Shown: piece after piece, positions 46,546 to 58,466 of the stretch
Numbering within the stretch: position 1 is the first letter of the stretch
Layout of the letters: every line of letters begins with the position of its first letter
Source: Proteles cristata cristata
Lineage: Eukaryota > Chordata > Mammalia > Carnivora > Hyaenidae
NCBI GenBank assembly: GCA_017311185.1
Contig: JAESUZ010000120.1
Coordinates: 248,001-312,000, forward strand
Length of the DNA stretch: 64,000 bases
Reading direction: 5' to 3'
Notes under the pieces: model-generated
What the model saw: the letters and a program-made list of their open reading frames with translations, nothing else
Told to the model about the DNA's origin: nothing
The model's database searches: none
Position numbers and translations under genes: made by a program

Positions 46546-48751
46546 CTTTTTAAAAGCTGCTATGCCAAAGCCATCCTCCTGCTAAGTTCACAGTTCAACT
46601 CATCCAACCAAATTACAAAGACCTTCAAGCGTATACTGTATTGGATCTGCTGCGTGCTTTCTAACTCTATCCCAGCTACCTAATGTAAAGTAGATATTCA
46701 AGAAATGGATGAATGAATGGGTAATTATGCTGGACTTAGCATTAGAATGGAGCTTTATTTAATTTTTTCCAGTAGATTTCTAAGGTTTAAAGTCTTGAAT
46801 ACTTGTGAAACTCTTATATATTTAATATATATTTAATCCCAAGGGTCTAAATTTGAGCTTTATTTTTATGTCCATAAAATAAGACTACTAAGTCCTATTT
46901 TTCCTTTGACTTACATAAAGAAATGTGGCTTCTGAAACTAGCTGCTTTTTGCAACTATAACAAGCAGGGAAAACTTTCTTTCTCTATAAATGTTTAAATA
47001 GATTTTATTTCAGATACTTGTTGCCTTGTTTTCTTGCTGTGTCTGCTACTCTAAATTTTAAAATGACCAGTATCCATTGGCATCCATAAAACAAAAAGTT
47101 CAGGTGTGGTGGTCCTAGAGGCTGGATCTTTCTCCACAGTAAGCCCCATTCAGGAGCAATTATCCTGGACATTCCTGAGTCAGACATTTCTATTCAGAGC
47201 CATAGCATTCTTTTAACTTAATCCTATTTATGTGAGACTCTGAGTACTAAAAATTTATAATTGTAAGCCTTTTGAACACTGCCTAGAAAATTCATTTTAG
47301 ACTTTGATATTTGTATAAAATTCATTTTTTAATTTTCTTATTGCTGACTTAAGCTTTCACTTCTACTTCATCAGAAATGTGGCTGTAAAAATACAAAATT
47401 CTGTTGTGACATGCAGAGGTCACAGCTCTGAAGTTTCTGAGGAAAAATAGTTTCAAAGAATTTTGTAAGATGACAAGTAAAAAGTCACAATTCCTTGTTA
47501 TGTTAATGTATGTGATGCTAGTAAACATGAGGTGACTGAAGGAACAAGAAGAATGAAGTGGGATTTGAGCTCCCGTGAAAGGGTAATGAAGACAGAGAAT
47601 CCATAGGATCTGAGGGAAGAAAGCTGTTTTTTGAGGTCTTTTAACTATTTAACATAGTAATTTCAAAATGATAACAGAGAAATCTATTTCTTCTTTCAGA
47701 ACAACAGGTAATAGAGGTGCTCAGCTGCATTGCATCACTATATTTTGATAGCTTAACACAATACATTTTCTGTCAGTCTTGCATATAAATTCTTTGTTGC
47801 TCCTAATGGTAAATTCCTTGTCGACTATAGACTCCACTAAATATGAGCTAATCATGAGTCCTAGTTACATATATTTATCTCTAGACATAGATGTAACTAT
47901 TAAAATTAAACTACCATAGTAGAATTCCACCTTTTAAATCAGATTCTCAAGATTTGCCTTACTAATTGTTAGACTTACTTGTTAGACTTTTGCTTTATAA
48001 TGCACTCTTCTTAGTAATCCTGATTTGGACGTTTCTTCTTATGTCATAGTTGACATATTATGCACATAGTGGCTCTATCTTGCGAATCATAAAACCTTTC
48101 TTCCTTAAGCCTTCATTCCGGGATTTGGTCATTGTGGTTAGGTGATTCTGGCATCCTTCCTTTCTTCCTTCTGCTCACATTAATTGCCTCAGTTCCTGAT
48201 AACCTTTATTCTGAAGCTACCGACTTCAGTTCTCTTGCTTTTTGAGGGTAAGATGGACACAGGCTTTGAAATCATGACCCATCAGGGTTTCACTTTGAAT
48301 AGTATGTATTGTCCATTGAAACCACTTTATTCTCATCAAGTTTGAGTATTGATAGCTATTCTTCTTAGATAGCTATTCTTCATTTCTTTTGAAAAGTCCA
48401 GGCTTATTTGCAGTGGTTTTATGGTTTCGTTTCTTATACCCCCTAATGTTTGTAACCTATAATGAAAAGAAAATATCGTTGTTTTGCTTCTAGGTGAGAA
48501 CTTAAATGAGGTATTAATTTTGGGGATATCTAGGTGTTAACAGATTATGACATTGTATTTCAAAGTTAATGATGCTTACATTTTCCATGAAAGAGCTCTC
48601 CGTAGGAACCAAAGCGTGTACTTCTTTATGTATGCTAGGTTTAATCAGCATATTTGGGAGCGTTGTTCTAACTTTTGGCCACTACATCATTGAAGGCCCT
48701 TTGTAACCATCAGCCAACACTTTACAGCATCTTATGTTTTTTTTTTCACAG

Positions 48752-48835
48752 ATTTCAGACTTCAGGAATCGTTCTTTAATCTCCCACAACTTCTTTTTCC
48801 GGAAAATGTAATGCAGAATAAAGATAATACCCTCG
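48752..48835 (+). CDS. DDHD1: DDHD1 exon 11, alternative 84-nt cassette (residues about 813-840)
   Basis: The acceptor is a T-run plus tttttcacag, and the donor is CTCG|gtatgg; the exon is 84 nt, phase 1 in and phase 1 out. It encodes 28 residues including RLQESFFNLPQLLFPENVM. I recognise this as the insert that distinguishes the 900-residue from the 872-residue human DDHD1 isoform (established knowledge). It lies directly before the LDHRIDF motif. Skipping joins GCA-T to TG-GAA and restores ALELDHR. Both forms are therefore encoded here. Confidence 0.95.
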
Positions 48836-49974
48836 GTATGGTATATGTCAGGAATAGCATTCAGAATACAATAAAAATGATCTACTTAGAGGTCTTCTGT
48901 TCACTGAAAAATTGCATCAGTTCTTCTGTAAGATCAGCTTGAATGTTACCATTATAGACTATTTGATATGTATTTTCTTCCTATATATTCTAACCTTAAA
49001 TAGTAGTGGTCCTGAAACCCAAGTATTGATTAGTCACTTAATGTGCTAAAATGATACTCCTACACGTTCCTACAAAGAAGGAACCTTTTAGAGAGAGGAG
49101 AAAAGCATTAGATCATTTTCCTTCTTTATTGTCCCAAAGGCTTCAAAGAGGTTCACTGTTCTTTACATGTAAGACATTTAGATATAAAGTTTCATAGTGT
49201 AAGAAATGTAATTATTCCTAGTTATTTCAGGTATCAGTACCATTACTACTTAGGGCTGTATGTGCCTAGCTGCTGCTATCTGGTTTCAACACAAATATTT
49301 AATGTTCTTTAAGAAGGGTAGGTTTGCATTTAAAAAGTTATTATTGGATACAAGAGATATCTTCAATCTCTTAATTTTTAGCAGATTCCAAATCTGCCAC
49401 TAAGGATTAATCTTATTTTAAGGCCATTTTTATCATTAACTTTCATTCCTTTTTCCACAGCTCCTCTCACTTTCCTTTTTTTTTTTTAATATTGGATTTT
49501 GTCTTTAACCAAATGTTACAGGTTTTTCCTTGGATTTTTAACCACATTGAATTTTACAACTTCTCTATGTAATTGCTAATGTCCCTACATATTTTTCTAT
49601 TTTCAAAAAAACTTATTGATGGAAATTCCAAAACAGTATTTTAATACAACAGACTGATTTGCATTTTTATGCTCCCGAGTAACAGTTTGTGTTGATGTGA
49701 TTTCATGAATTTCCCTTAAGGAATGATCTTATATAAGTGCTCTCTCTGGCCCCTGCTCATGTAACAGTGAGTCACACCCATGAAGAAATTATTTGACTTG
49801 CTTTTTGCATATTTAATTCGACAAAGAGAAGTTAATCCACTCATTTATCCTCAAGTAGCCCTTATATGTACTATCTTAAAATCATCCCAGTCATCTAAAC
49901 ATAACTACACCAAACTGATTCAAATGGTAATATATGTATGGCTCTATTTCTCTTCCCCTGCCTTTTTGCATTTA

Positions 49975-50345
49975 ACAGTCATTTGTTAAATGTTTACCAT
50001 GAGCCAAGGTACCAAGATAGCCACTAGAAATGATACCAAAATGAAACAGACTTCAGTACCGCCCATAAAGGTAGTAAATGCTAGTGTGGAAGCTGAGCAT
50101 TTTCTAGAGAAAATATATTTACCTAGTGGAGATGTAGATAGCTACATAAATATTTATAATATATGGTATATGTGATGAGACACATAACAAAAGTAGAGGT
50201 AAAGGACTCTATCAGTTCTAAGGAATGAGAAAATGCTTTCACCTAGAAAAATTATAAAAGGCTCTGTGGAGGTAGGATTTAGACATGTAGAGATGAAAAG
50301 ACATTTCAGGGAGACGAAACAGCACAAGCAAAAGCACAGGGTATG
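49975..50345 (+). repeat. L2/MIR-like ancient repeat
   Basis: The phrases catttgttaaatgtttacca, tgagccaaggtaccaag, then gaggtaggatttagacatgt and acagcacaagcaaaagcaca follow a common ancient LINE tail. Confidence 0.45.
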
Positions 50346-50568
50346 TAGAGGTATGTACGTAGTTAGTTTTCTTTGAGAAGATCCAAGGATGATTGGAAAA
50401 GAATAGTTCTGAATATGATTTGAAAAGTTTCTTAAACCAGATTGTAGAGGGCCATCTCCTGGAGTTTTTGTATTCAAGATTTACCCACAAAGCCCGCCTG
50501 TTAACAAATGTTAGGTATTTGAATATCTTTCAGGATAGATTAGTGTTGGGAAATTATTTTGGCAGGTG

Positions 50569-50608
50569 TGAAAACTGATTATAAAGCCTGTTTTATAATC
50601 AGTTTTCA
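50569..50608. repeat. Perfect 17-bp inverted repeat with 6-nt loop
   Basis: The arm tgaaaactgattataaa (50569-50585) is exactly complementary to 50592-50608, separated by gcctgt. Pairing can extend by a G-T and a T-A pair. Confidence 0.97.
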
Positions 50609-51434
50609 TATCAAGAGCAGTCAGAGAATGTTCATAAGTATATTTGATAATATATCAAGGATAGAGAATATTCTTAAATCTATTTGAAATTATAACAGTT
50701 CACAAAATATAAATATTCCTTGATGTCAAACACCTAACTGCATGAAAATTATAGCTGCTCTGAGGCAACACAGAAATAAGAATAATTTAACCAGCAAGAA
50801 CTTTTTTACTATGAAGAAGTTTTGCTAGTCATTTGAAAATACAGTTTGCTTTACTGGTATTTTTCTTGGTATCTGCCTATAGCCAAAAATCATGCAATTA
50901 TGGCCAGAATTAATACTTACAAATAAGATCACTTTTAAGATTGATTAAGTTTTTAAACATTTCTCTACAAGGAAGTCAAGATGTTTCCATTAAGCAGTAG
51001 AAACCTGTCCAGGTAGCACACATTTTAAGACTAAGATACTCACTTTCTATTCACATGTGTTATGTTTTTAAATACCATATCCATGTGGACAAGCCTTGTG
51101 CAGAGAGTTCTCTGGTAAAAGCACAGTCCTGATGACACTTTACCTCTGTACTTCACAAATTGCAGACATTCACTCTGGGAGTAGGAAGGGAAATAGGCCT
51201 TTATGCCAGACTGCCCAGAGAAGAACTCCCCATGTTTTAAGGCCGTATAAGGCAACTGCTGATGACTGTTACGATCCAACAGTATTTTTCTCAGTTGTAC
51301 TTCTCTTCAGTTCAGGATCTGATTCCTTTCTCTGTGGATAGAGGACGTCAAGCCCTTAAGGCACTCAAAGCGAGAACAAAGGGACATAGTGGTGATCTTA
51401 TGTTTTTCTTTCTCTTTGACCTAACTCAGTGGTC

Positions 51435-51527
51435 AAACTAGGAAAAACCAGGAAAAACTACAAGCTGTGTTGTACCAGTGAGTTAAAGTAGGAAAACTAG
51501 GAGAAAACTACCAGCTTTGTTGTACCA
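51435..51527 (+). repeat. 50-bp-period tandem duplication
   Basis: Two 43-bp copies (51435-51477 and 51485-51527) share aaaactac, agct and tgttgtacca, with several substitutions. Confidence 0.9.
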
Positions 51528-53169
51528 CTCATTTTTGATATGCCCATAGTGAGAAAATAGGTCCAAGACAACTCCATATAGATTGGGGCCTATTTTGGGC
51601 AAGAGCTCATCTCACAGCAGATAAAGAATGGTACTGCCATCTAGATCCTTGTTCCTTTGGGAATTCTGTGATCTACGTAAAAGGAAGAAAGATGAGACAC
51701 AGGCCCACCTTATCCCATCCATCTGCCAGCAGAACCAACACCTGTGAGGTCACCTGCGCTGGCAGCCACACTACCTGCTGTAAACCTTGTAAGGTGAATG
51801 AGAGACTGAAAGAGATTCATCGGGTCCAGGCTAGCTACCTAATTCCCATTGTGATGAGGACAGCCTACACGTGAATACCAAGGGTTAGAGATGGCAAATC
51901 TAGGTAACCACACTAAGTCCCTATAGGTGGTAAGAATGACAAGGGCATATAGTAAGACAGTAATTAAGTTCAGCATTTGAGTGTCTAGTATATGAAAGGC
52001 AGTGTTTCACAACAGTAATAGCATTTAAGAATAAATTTCAGGCACATAAAATCAAAGCCAAAGAATACTGTTATAACAAAAAATTTCCCTTTTTTTTTAA
52101 ACTTTAAAACAGCAATTCAACTTAAGGCTGTTGGACTAAGGAGACACTCTGCAGTGGAATCTTAAAGTAGAAATTATAACCTGGTGGTCTTTGCCAATAT
52201 TAATGTGTATGTTTCTCATCTCTTCAGTTTTTCCTTTTATTTCTCCTCTTTCCTTTATAACTAACTCCAGCTTGACTTCTCTTCTTCATGCTTGAGAATT
52301 CCAGTTTCCTCGTTTTTCATCTTCCTGTATCTTGTGCCAGAATGTGCCTACAAATCGAATTCAAATTTCCCATGGAATACGAGAGATAAAAGATTCAGAC
52401 ATTACTACCCCACAGTTCCACATATGGATTTCAGCTATTTATTATGTATTTGCTTCTTGTAATTTTATTGAGAAAAATAGAAGTTTAAAAAAATTGTAAA
52501 TATATTTTACAAGTGTTTTATAACCGAATTGGTAGTTATTCTGCTTTAAGGGTAACCTTAAAATATAGAGATAGACCAATGGGCATTCCTTGTCAGAAAA
52601 GCATAGTCGAATAGAAAAATAACAACTCTATGCACTTTTAAATCACCAAAAGATATCGTCACAAAGTACCCATTTAAAGTAAGCAGTAGCTAAACATTTA
52701 TATGAAATTATTCTCTGGAGTGATAGGATTTCCTGTGTGCAATTACCAAATTCCCAGTGTAAAGAAAAACCCAACTTTTTCTCCAGTCTCCTTGATTTTT
52801 GCCACCTTTACTTGCTAAGTCCATCTTTTGGCACTCTGAACAAAGATTTGGGTGTTCTTTGTTTTTAAGATAATTCCTTCAAAGTCTTATATAGCTCACT
52901 GACAGTTTTTAAGGAGTTCCTAAAGAGATTAAAGTATTATTTTTCTAAGTGTTGTATCTCTAAGGACTTACTAAATGAATCCTTTGCAATTCTCTCATAG
53001 CCTTGATTTTTCTCCAACAGATATTGCAAGGCCTTTTGTGGCTTTTAGAAAAAGACTTGATTGAATTCACTGAATTGTTTGAGGACAGCACTGTTACAAA
53101 TGAAGTCCTTCCAGGGATCACCACTATTCCTCCTGGTTTAACTGTCCCAGCCACCCAGTGGATTCTTTA

Positions 53170-53460
53170 TCGAACAGACATTTAGTGAGCGCTTGTATGT
53201 CTCAGGCACATGAGGCCCTGCTGACGGCATGGGGACTAGGCTGTGCCACGGAGGCCACATGGGCAGGAAAACAGTCTAGGACTACAAAAAATAACCAGAG
53301 ACCGAGGTGATGGAGAGGGCCTTTAGGTGACCTCCTGCGCTCCCAGACAGTATTGCATAGAAGCCTGGCCCACACTTTTGCCAGAGGGCTGTTGTCCTTA
53401 TTTTACAGATTAGGAACAAAGATTAAATGGGAAAGCTAGAATTTGAGTCCATTTCCTTTA
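53170..53460 (+). repeat. MIR/L2-like ancient repeat
   Basis: The phrases cagacatttagtgagcgctt and ctcaggcacatg, and later ttattttacagattaggaac and atttgagtccattt, are typical of ancient LINE/SINE repeats. Confidence 0.5.
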
Positions 53461-53758
53461 CTCCAAATATGTTCTGTGAATTGTTTTTTTGTTTTATTCC
53501 TTTATTATTCCATATTGACCTAAGCATACAAAGGAAAGGACTCTACCAAATAGAATCCTGAGCTATTGAAGTTGTCTTGGGTGGTTTTTTTTCTCCCATG
53601 AGATTAGAGTGGAAAGTCACTTAAAGAGGAAGAAAAAATAGGATAATTAAACAAATCCTTTCTGTTAGCTAAATTTTTATTCTCCAACTCTAGGTAAAGT
53701 CTATATATAGAACATATTGTAATACTTATTTCTTTGTTTGACTTTCTTTTCTTTTCAG

Positions 53759-53940
53759 TGGAATTGGATCACAGAATTGATTTTGAACTCCGAGAAGGCC
53801 TTGTGGAAAGCCGCTACTGGTCAGCTGTCACATCTCATACCGCCTATTGGTCATCCTTGGATGTTGCTCTCTTTCTTTTAACCTTCATGTACAAACATGA
53901 GCACGATAATAATGCAAAACCCAATTTAGATCCAATCTGA
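53759..53940 (+). CDS. DDHD1: DDHD1 exon 12, terminal coding exon (residues about 841-900)
   Basis: The acceptor is a pyrimidine tract plus cttttcag; the exon enters in phase 1 and ends at TGA (53938-53940). It encodes VELDHRIDFELREGL, ESRYWSAVTSHTAYWSSLD, a hydrophobic run VALFLLTFMY, and the C-terminus KHEHDNNAKPNLDPI. The four residues that name the DDHD domain are visible: D844 and D848 in LDHRIDF, H867 in TSHTAYW, and D875 in SSLDV (long-form numbering). The acidic tail reads DNN where I recall DDD in human. The exon continues into the 3' UTR. Confidence 0.98.
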
Positions 53941-54676
53941 ACTCTTGAAGGACACTAATGGCCCAAAACTGATTTCTTCTGTTAAAATATGTGTGTCAAG
54001 ATATGATGGAGATTTCAGGTTTAAGTGTGTTTCAGTTTTGTTTAGGGCAAGGAATATTTGAATTTAAAAGCACTTTATTTAAAAAACAAATATTTTTTCA
54101 GTCTGAAAGAAGTTATTTACACTTTTCATCATTTTAATTATGAATTTGACAGACCACCCTGCAGAGAATCAAGCAAGACCTGGAATTGAGTTTGGGTGAA
54201 CTACAACGTTGTAAATCACAATCTAATTTCTCCCAAATATAAAGACATATTAATGAGTTGAATCTAATATATTAACCAAAATGTGTTGTAAATCTAAAAT
54301 GGTCAAGATCCAGTGTAGTTTGCGTAAAGATCACAAGGTGGTATCACTGTTGTCGATTTCTGCAAAAGCTTCTATTTCCATAGTTCCTTTGAAAGAAGAG
54401 GATAACAGATTTTAAGGTGTTTTTGAATTTAACTTGCTTAGAAAAACTAATGCTAAAAAAAGAAACAATATTTAAACTACTGTATTTATAATTTATTACC
54501 TCTAACTGCTTTATTTCAATACATGAAACGTTACATTTTTTAAAATGTCTCGAACAATTTAAGAACCACCTTTCTTTTCTATAGTGTCAAGATCCTTTTC
54601 TTTCCTCAAAACTTCATCTTTGTACTCTTCAGATGAATATATAGACACTGAGGCGTACTTTCAGTATTTTTTTTTC

Positions 54677-54682
54677 ATTAAA
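54677..54682 (+). promoter_or_regulatory. DDHD1: Candidate polyadenylation hexamer ATTAAA
   Basis: ATTAAA lies 737 nt after the stop and is followed by cttgtggttt, a GT-rich stretch. Other ATTAAA copies at about 55889, 56442 and 57008 are alternatives. Only transcript ends could decide. Confidence 0.25.
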
Positions 54683-55049
54683 AACTTGTGGTTTCACATA
54701 AATAACACTAGTTCAATTATTTAAAAAAAAAATTGAACTTTTTGTTATGTTACATGTACCTCAGAGAAAGCAAAAGTTTTCTAAATTTGACACAAAATAC
54801 TCATGGCTATATTTCATTAACCTTATGGAAAAATTAGTAAACAACTTTCGAGTGGTAAATACTACAACTATTTTAGATATATAAACATCTTTGTGCCAAA
54901 CAATTAACGTATATAAAGGTATGGAGTGCCACTCACAGATTTTACTTGTGAAGTGTTTAAGAAAAGGTGGTTGAGACACAGGGCACAATAGATCAGGATT
55001 CCAAGGCACTGGAAGAGTTTTCCTCTGCTGTGATGGTCTCCACAGTGCT

Positions 55050-55260
55050 TTTCATCTGAGGAGCTCAAAGTGCTTTAAGATTCAGTCATCTATGTAGTAC
55101 TCCTTGAGGTAAGTAAATGAGTGTTTTCCTCCTGTTTTGTGTTAATACACTAAGGCACCAGAACATTTTAAAGTGCCTTGAATTAGATTACAGAGCAAAT
55201 AGAAGAGCTCACATTGAAGCTAGACTGTATTCTTTTATATGCTGTTCAGTGACCAGTGAT
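55050..55260 (-). repeat. MIR-like repeat
   Basis: The phrases ctccttgaggtaagtaaatg, cactaaggcaccagaaca and ttagattacagagcaaatag follow antisense MIR order weakly. Confidence 0.4.
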
Positions 55261-56644
55261 TCCCATGTGACCTCTTAGTTTGCAGACAGTAAGAATAACA
55301 ACGCAAGTTGCAATGCGTAATTTGGAGAAAAGACTGTGAAGCCAATATTTTGCCCTACTTGTCGTATATGTTCTGTGGTTCTCACATACAAAAGGAGTTA
55401 ATTAGAGGGGACCAGTAGCCATCTCTACTGCAGCCAGCCCTCACTTCTGAGTGGCTTCCACTAGGTTCCATGTAAGGTGCTGTCTTTGCTTATCTTCCAA
55501 GGATTTTCTTAGCTACCCAATAATTGCTGTCACACCGGGAGCAAAGTTGGTCAGTCGCGCATCTCACCCCCCCTTCTTTATAAAAAGTCATGGAATCTGT
55601 GGTCTCACCTGTAGGTTTTCCTGAGCACCATCAGTCCCTTGTCCTGGGCTTTCATTGCATTTGCACAATGTAAAGCACTTTGTTTTACTGCTTAAAAAGA
55701 TCCCAAAGTCCCATGACCAAATATGTGGCTCTTGCTATAAAAGGCTTTTGATGAGATCTTAGCAAAGCTGAAACAATCTCTTTCGAATTTAGAGGCTCCT
55801 GTGAACTCAGGTCACTTTCATACCCTGTTTTATTTCGTATGTCTAATTTAGTTCTCAGGAAAACTAAACTGCTGTCTCATGACTGTATCATTAAAGGTAC
55901 TTTGAGCATACGTTGCTGTCGGTGGTGTGACACTCAACTGTCTAAGAGCTTTAAGGGATTCACTCTTAGCCACTATAATGTGAAGAGTCCTTTTTCCTGG
56001 GGAGAGTAAGTCTATCAAACCTTTTAATTTGAAACGGAGTAAAAAGAAAAAGATATTCCCATAGCTATAGCAGATTATCTGCTTCTCATTTTCCATGTTG
56101 AGAAAACAAAGCCAAATTTAATCACGTGGAGTTTATCTGAGTTCTTGAAAAGAGCAACATGTAAAACGCCCTTTTCAAAATTAGCTATTCTGGATTCCTT
56201 AACAGGTGTTTGTTTTCAATTTCATCAATAGAGAATAGAGATGGTGATCTTGATTTGATAGTACTCTTCTTGTTTCCATGTCTCTGCATGTTATCATGGA
56301 ATGTACTTGTATATACTCAAGTAATATACAGAGTATGTGTAATTCCGGCTTGATTTAGAAGCTAAGTCCGTTACTGAGTAACATTTTGCAACTTTATTCC
56401 AGCAAGTACTAAATTGGCCAAAAAGCTCTGTTTTTGATACCATTAAAAATTTATTCTCTATTTTGTGTACATGCTATGATGATTCTTCGGAGTACTGGTC
56501 AGATCATTCGATTTTAATCCAGTTAGAGTCCCAAGAATTACCAAAATTTAGAATAAGGAGAAGGTTTTGGATTAAATCTTACCTTATTTTTACTCTGAAA
56601 TTAACCTTTGGTAAAGCCTTTTGTTACTTCATAACTTTATTTCT

Positions 56645-56855
56645 TTTAATTTTTTTAAATATTTATTTTTGAAAGACAGAGACAGAGCGTGAGCCGGGGA
56701 GGGGAAGAGAGAGAAGGAGACACAGAATCCGAAGCAGGCTCCAGGCTCTGAGCTGTCAGCACAGAGCCCGATGCGGAACTCGAACCCATGAACCGTGAGA
56801 TCATGACCTGAACTGAACTCAGACACTCAACTGACTAAGCCACCCAGGCGCCCCT
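56645..56855 (-). mobile_element. CAN-SINE, antisense
   Basis: It runs from atttttttaaatatttattt to gccacccaggcgcccc. Flanks cataactttattt and cataagtttattt are a target duplication with one mismatch. Confidence 0.96.
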
Positions 56856-57435
56856 CATAAGTTTATTTTCAGAGTAGTTATGCTTATGTTAAAATCCAAC
56901 ATTACTCTATTATAGAACATAATTAGAAGATATATTGGGCTTCCCAAGAACTACTCCTTTATAAAATGTGAAGCAAGCCTTATGAATCTTACTTTATATC
57001 TCTTTCTATTAAAGCACATCTGTCAGCCTTTGGAAATTTTCACACTCCACATGTTCTATAGAAGCCTTCAGACTGTGAGGTGTGAACATTCATCCTCATT
57101 CTCTTTTTCTCTCTGTTGTTTCCTTTTTGGGGTCTGAGTTATCCTACTCTATAAGGCATTTATTTCACACACCAGATGCCAGGTTTGTATTCCCCTGCAG
57201 AGTAGCCAGGGAAAGAAACTGTCAGTGCAAGGTCATAGTTCGCCACTCATTTCAGTGATGGCACCTGACCCCTTAAAGTGGAGCAGACCAGACCTAGAGG
57301 TTTCACTGTAAGGCCTACAGTAGAGGAAAAATAATTGAATAGCTTTCTGATAAATTAGGTTGGTAAATATTTCTGTCTTCTCAGCTACTACATTTGGACA
57401 ATTGAGAAAATTGAGTATGTCTTAAAAGTATTTTT

Positions 57436-57548
57436 TAAATGTCTTTTTAAGTTTATTTAAGTAATTTCTATACCCATTGTGGTACTCGAACCCACACCTT
57501 GAGAGCAAGAGTTGCATGCTCTTCTGACTGAGCCAGCCAGGTGTCCCT
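57436..57548 (-). mobile_element. Short, older-type CAN-SINE, antisense
   Basis: It consists only of the tRNA-related part (tggtactcgaacccacacct, gactgagccagccaggtgtc) and a T-rich end, with no CT body. A perfect 17-bp duplication, gtcttaaaagtattttt, flanks it (57419-57435 and 57549-57565). Confidence 0.95.
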
Positions 57549-58418
57549 GTCTTAAAAGTATTTTTAAACAGTCCTGTTTGCATGGAAATGGAGCTAAAGA
57601 AGAAACCATGTGACACTAAGGAAGGGTCAAGACAGAGCTAAAAAGAGCATATAGTAATTATACACTAGGGAAAGAACTAGGATTTTACTTAATTGAGTGT
57701 TGGCCAGTCTACTTCTGTGGATATTCTTGAGTTGTCTCTTACCCATTTTCTGCTGTCATTCCTGGACCTCAAGCCTCTGCAAGGAATTGGATGGTCCTTG
57801 GGCTGAATTTGAAACACCAGCATTAAATATTTTTATGGTTAGGTTTGGGCAATATGTTAATTTCTTGATGTTTTCTAATAACTTACATGAAAAACTTTTG
57901 CTGTACCTACAAAGAGCAGATTTGGCAGGAAGCACCCCCACTGAACTCTTAGCTCTGTTTCCTCTAGATTGGTCTAAAAAGCCCACACAGCCCACACTGT
58001 CTTCCAAAATATTCTCCTTTTGCTTTGGTCAAGGGGAAAGGAAGTTGCAAGGAAATAGGTATTGAGTTTAGAGCAGTGTACAGAATGGCAGGATCTAGAA
58101 TTTCATCTCAGAGTTCTTATTTAGTAGATGCTAGTGCTGTGATGAGAACAGCCTCGGTTATATACGTCCTGTTTCAGTCTTCAGTCGATGTTTCTGATAA
58201 TTATCAAAGAATCGTAAAATTTCAGGGTTTATACAGATTTTAGAGGTCATCTCGTCCAACCCTGTTTCAGTTTCATGTGAACATTTAAATAGCATAAAGT
58301 CATGAAAAGTAAAGCCAGAGGCAGCCCATGTGGGTCAGCACAAAGACTCAATGAAAGACACAGCTTCAGAGAAGGGAAATGATGGAGTCTATAAGGAAAA
58401 GTAACCACTAACAATAGA

Positions 58419-58466
58419 ATTCTAAAGCTGGGAGCAGCGTAGATTCTAAAGCTGGGAACAGCATAG
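58419..58466 (+). repeat. 24-bp tandem duplication
   Basis: The unit attctaaagctgggagcagc-gtag is followed directly by a copy with two G/A changes. Confidence 0.93.

Larger units (their letters stand above)
45486..48751 (+). other. DDHD1: Intron 10 of DDHD1
   Basis: It has an antisense CAN-SINE (45634-45867), a T-run, a (TA)n tract and a stub of an L1 3' end (46490-46545). From 46546 to 48751 nothing is recognised. Confidence 0.8.
48836..53758 (+). other. DDHD1: Intron 11 of DDHD1
   Basis: This intron is unusually free of SINEs. It contains an L2-like piece (49975-50345), a perfect 17-bp inverted repeat (50569-50608), a 50-bp-period duplication (51435-51527) and MIR/L2-like sequence (53170-53460). 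The rest is anonymous. Confidence 0.75.
1..54700 (+). other. DDHD1: DDHD1 gene body, 5'-truncated by the window (exon 2 to 3' UTR)
   Basis: DDHD1 is an intracellular phospholipase A1 that prefers phosphatidic acid and phosphatidylinositol. Loss of the human gene causes spastic paraplegia SPG28 (established knowledge). Eleven exons in this window splice together with no phase conflict (phases 1-1-2-1-0-2-0-0-1-1-1), ending at a TGA at 53938-53940. The joined product is recognisable along its whole length as the C-terminal 563 residues of DDHD1. The N-terminal part, carried mainly by a long first exon, is not in the window, so base 1 lies in intron 1. The right boundary is approximate because the polyadenylation site is not fixed by the sequence. 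DDHD2 and SEC23IP are the paralogues, but the exon sequences match DDHD1. Confidence 0.95.

Noticed and set aside
53021..53185. A strong acceptor (tttttctccaacag) followed by a 55-codon open frame, suggesting an extra exon in intron 11
   Set aside because: The open frame is phase 0, but the upstream exons end in phase 1. In the required frame a stop comes after 14 codons. The right part looks like an ancient LINE repeat.
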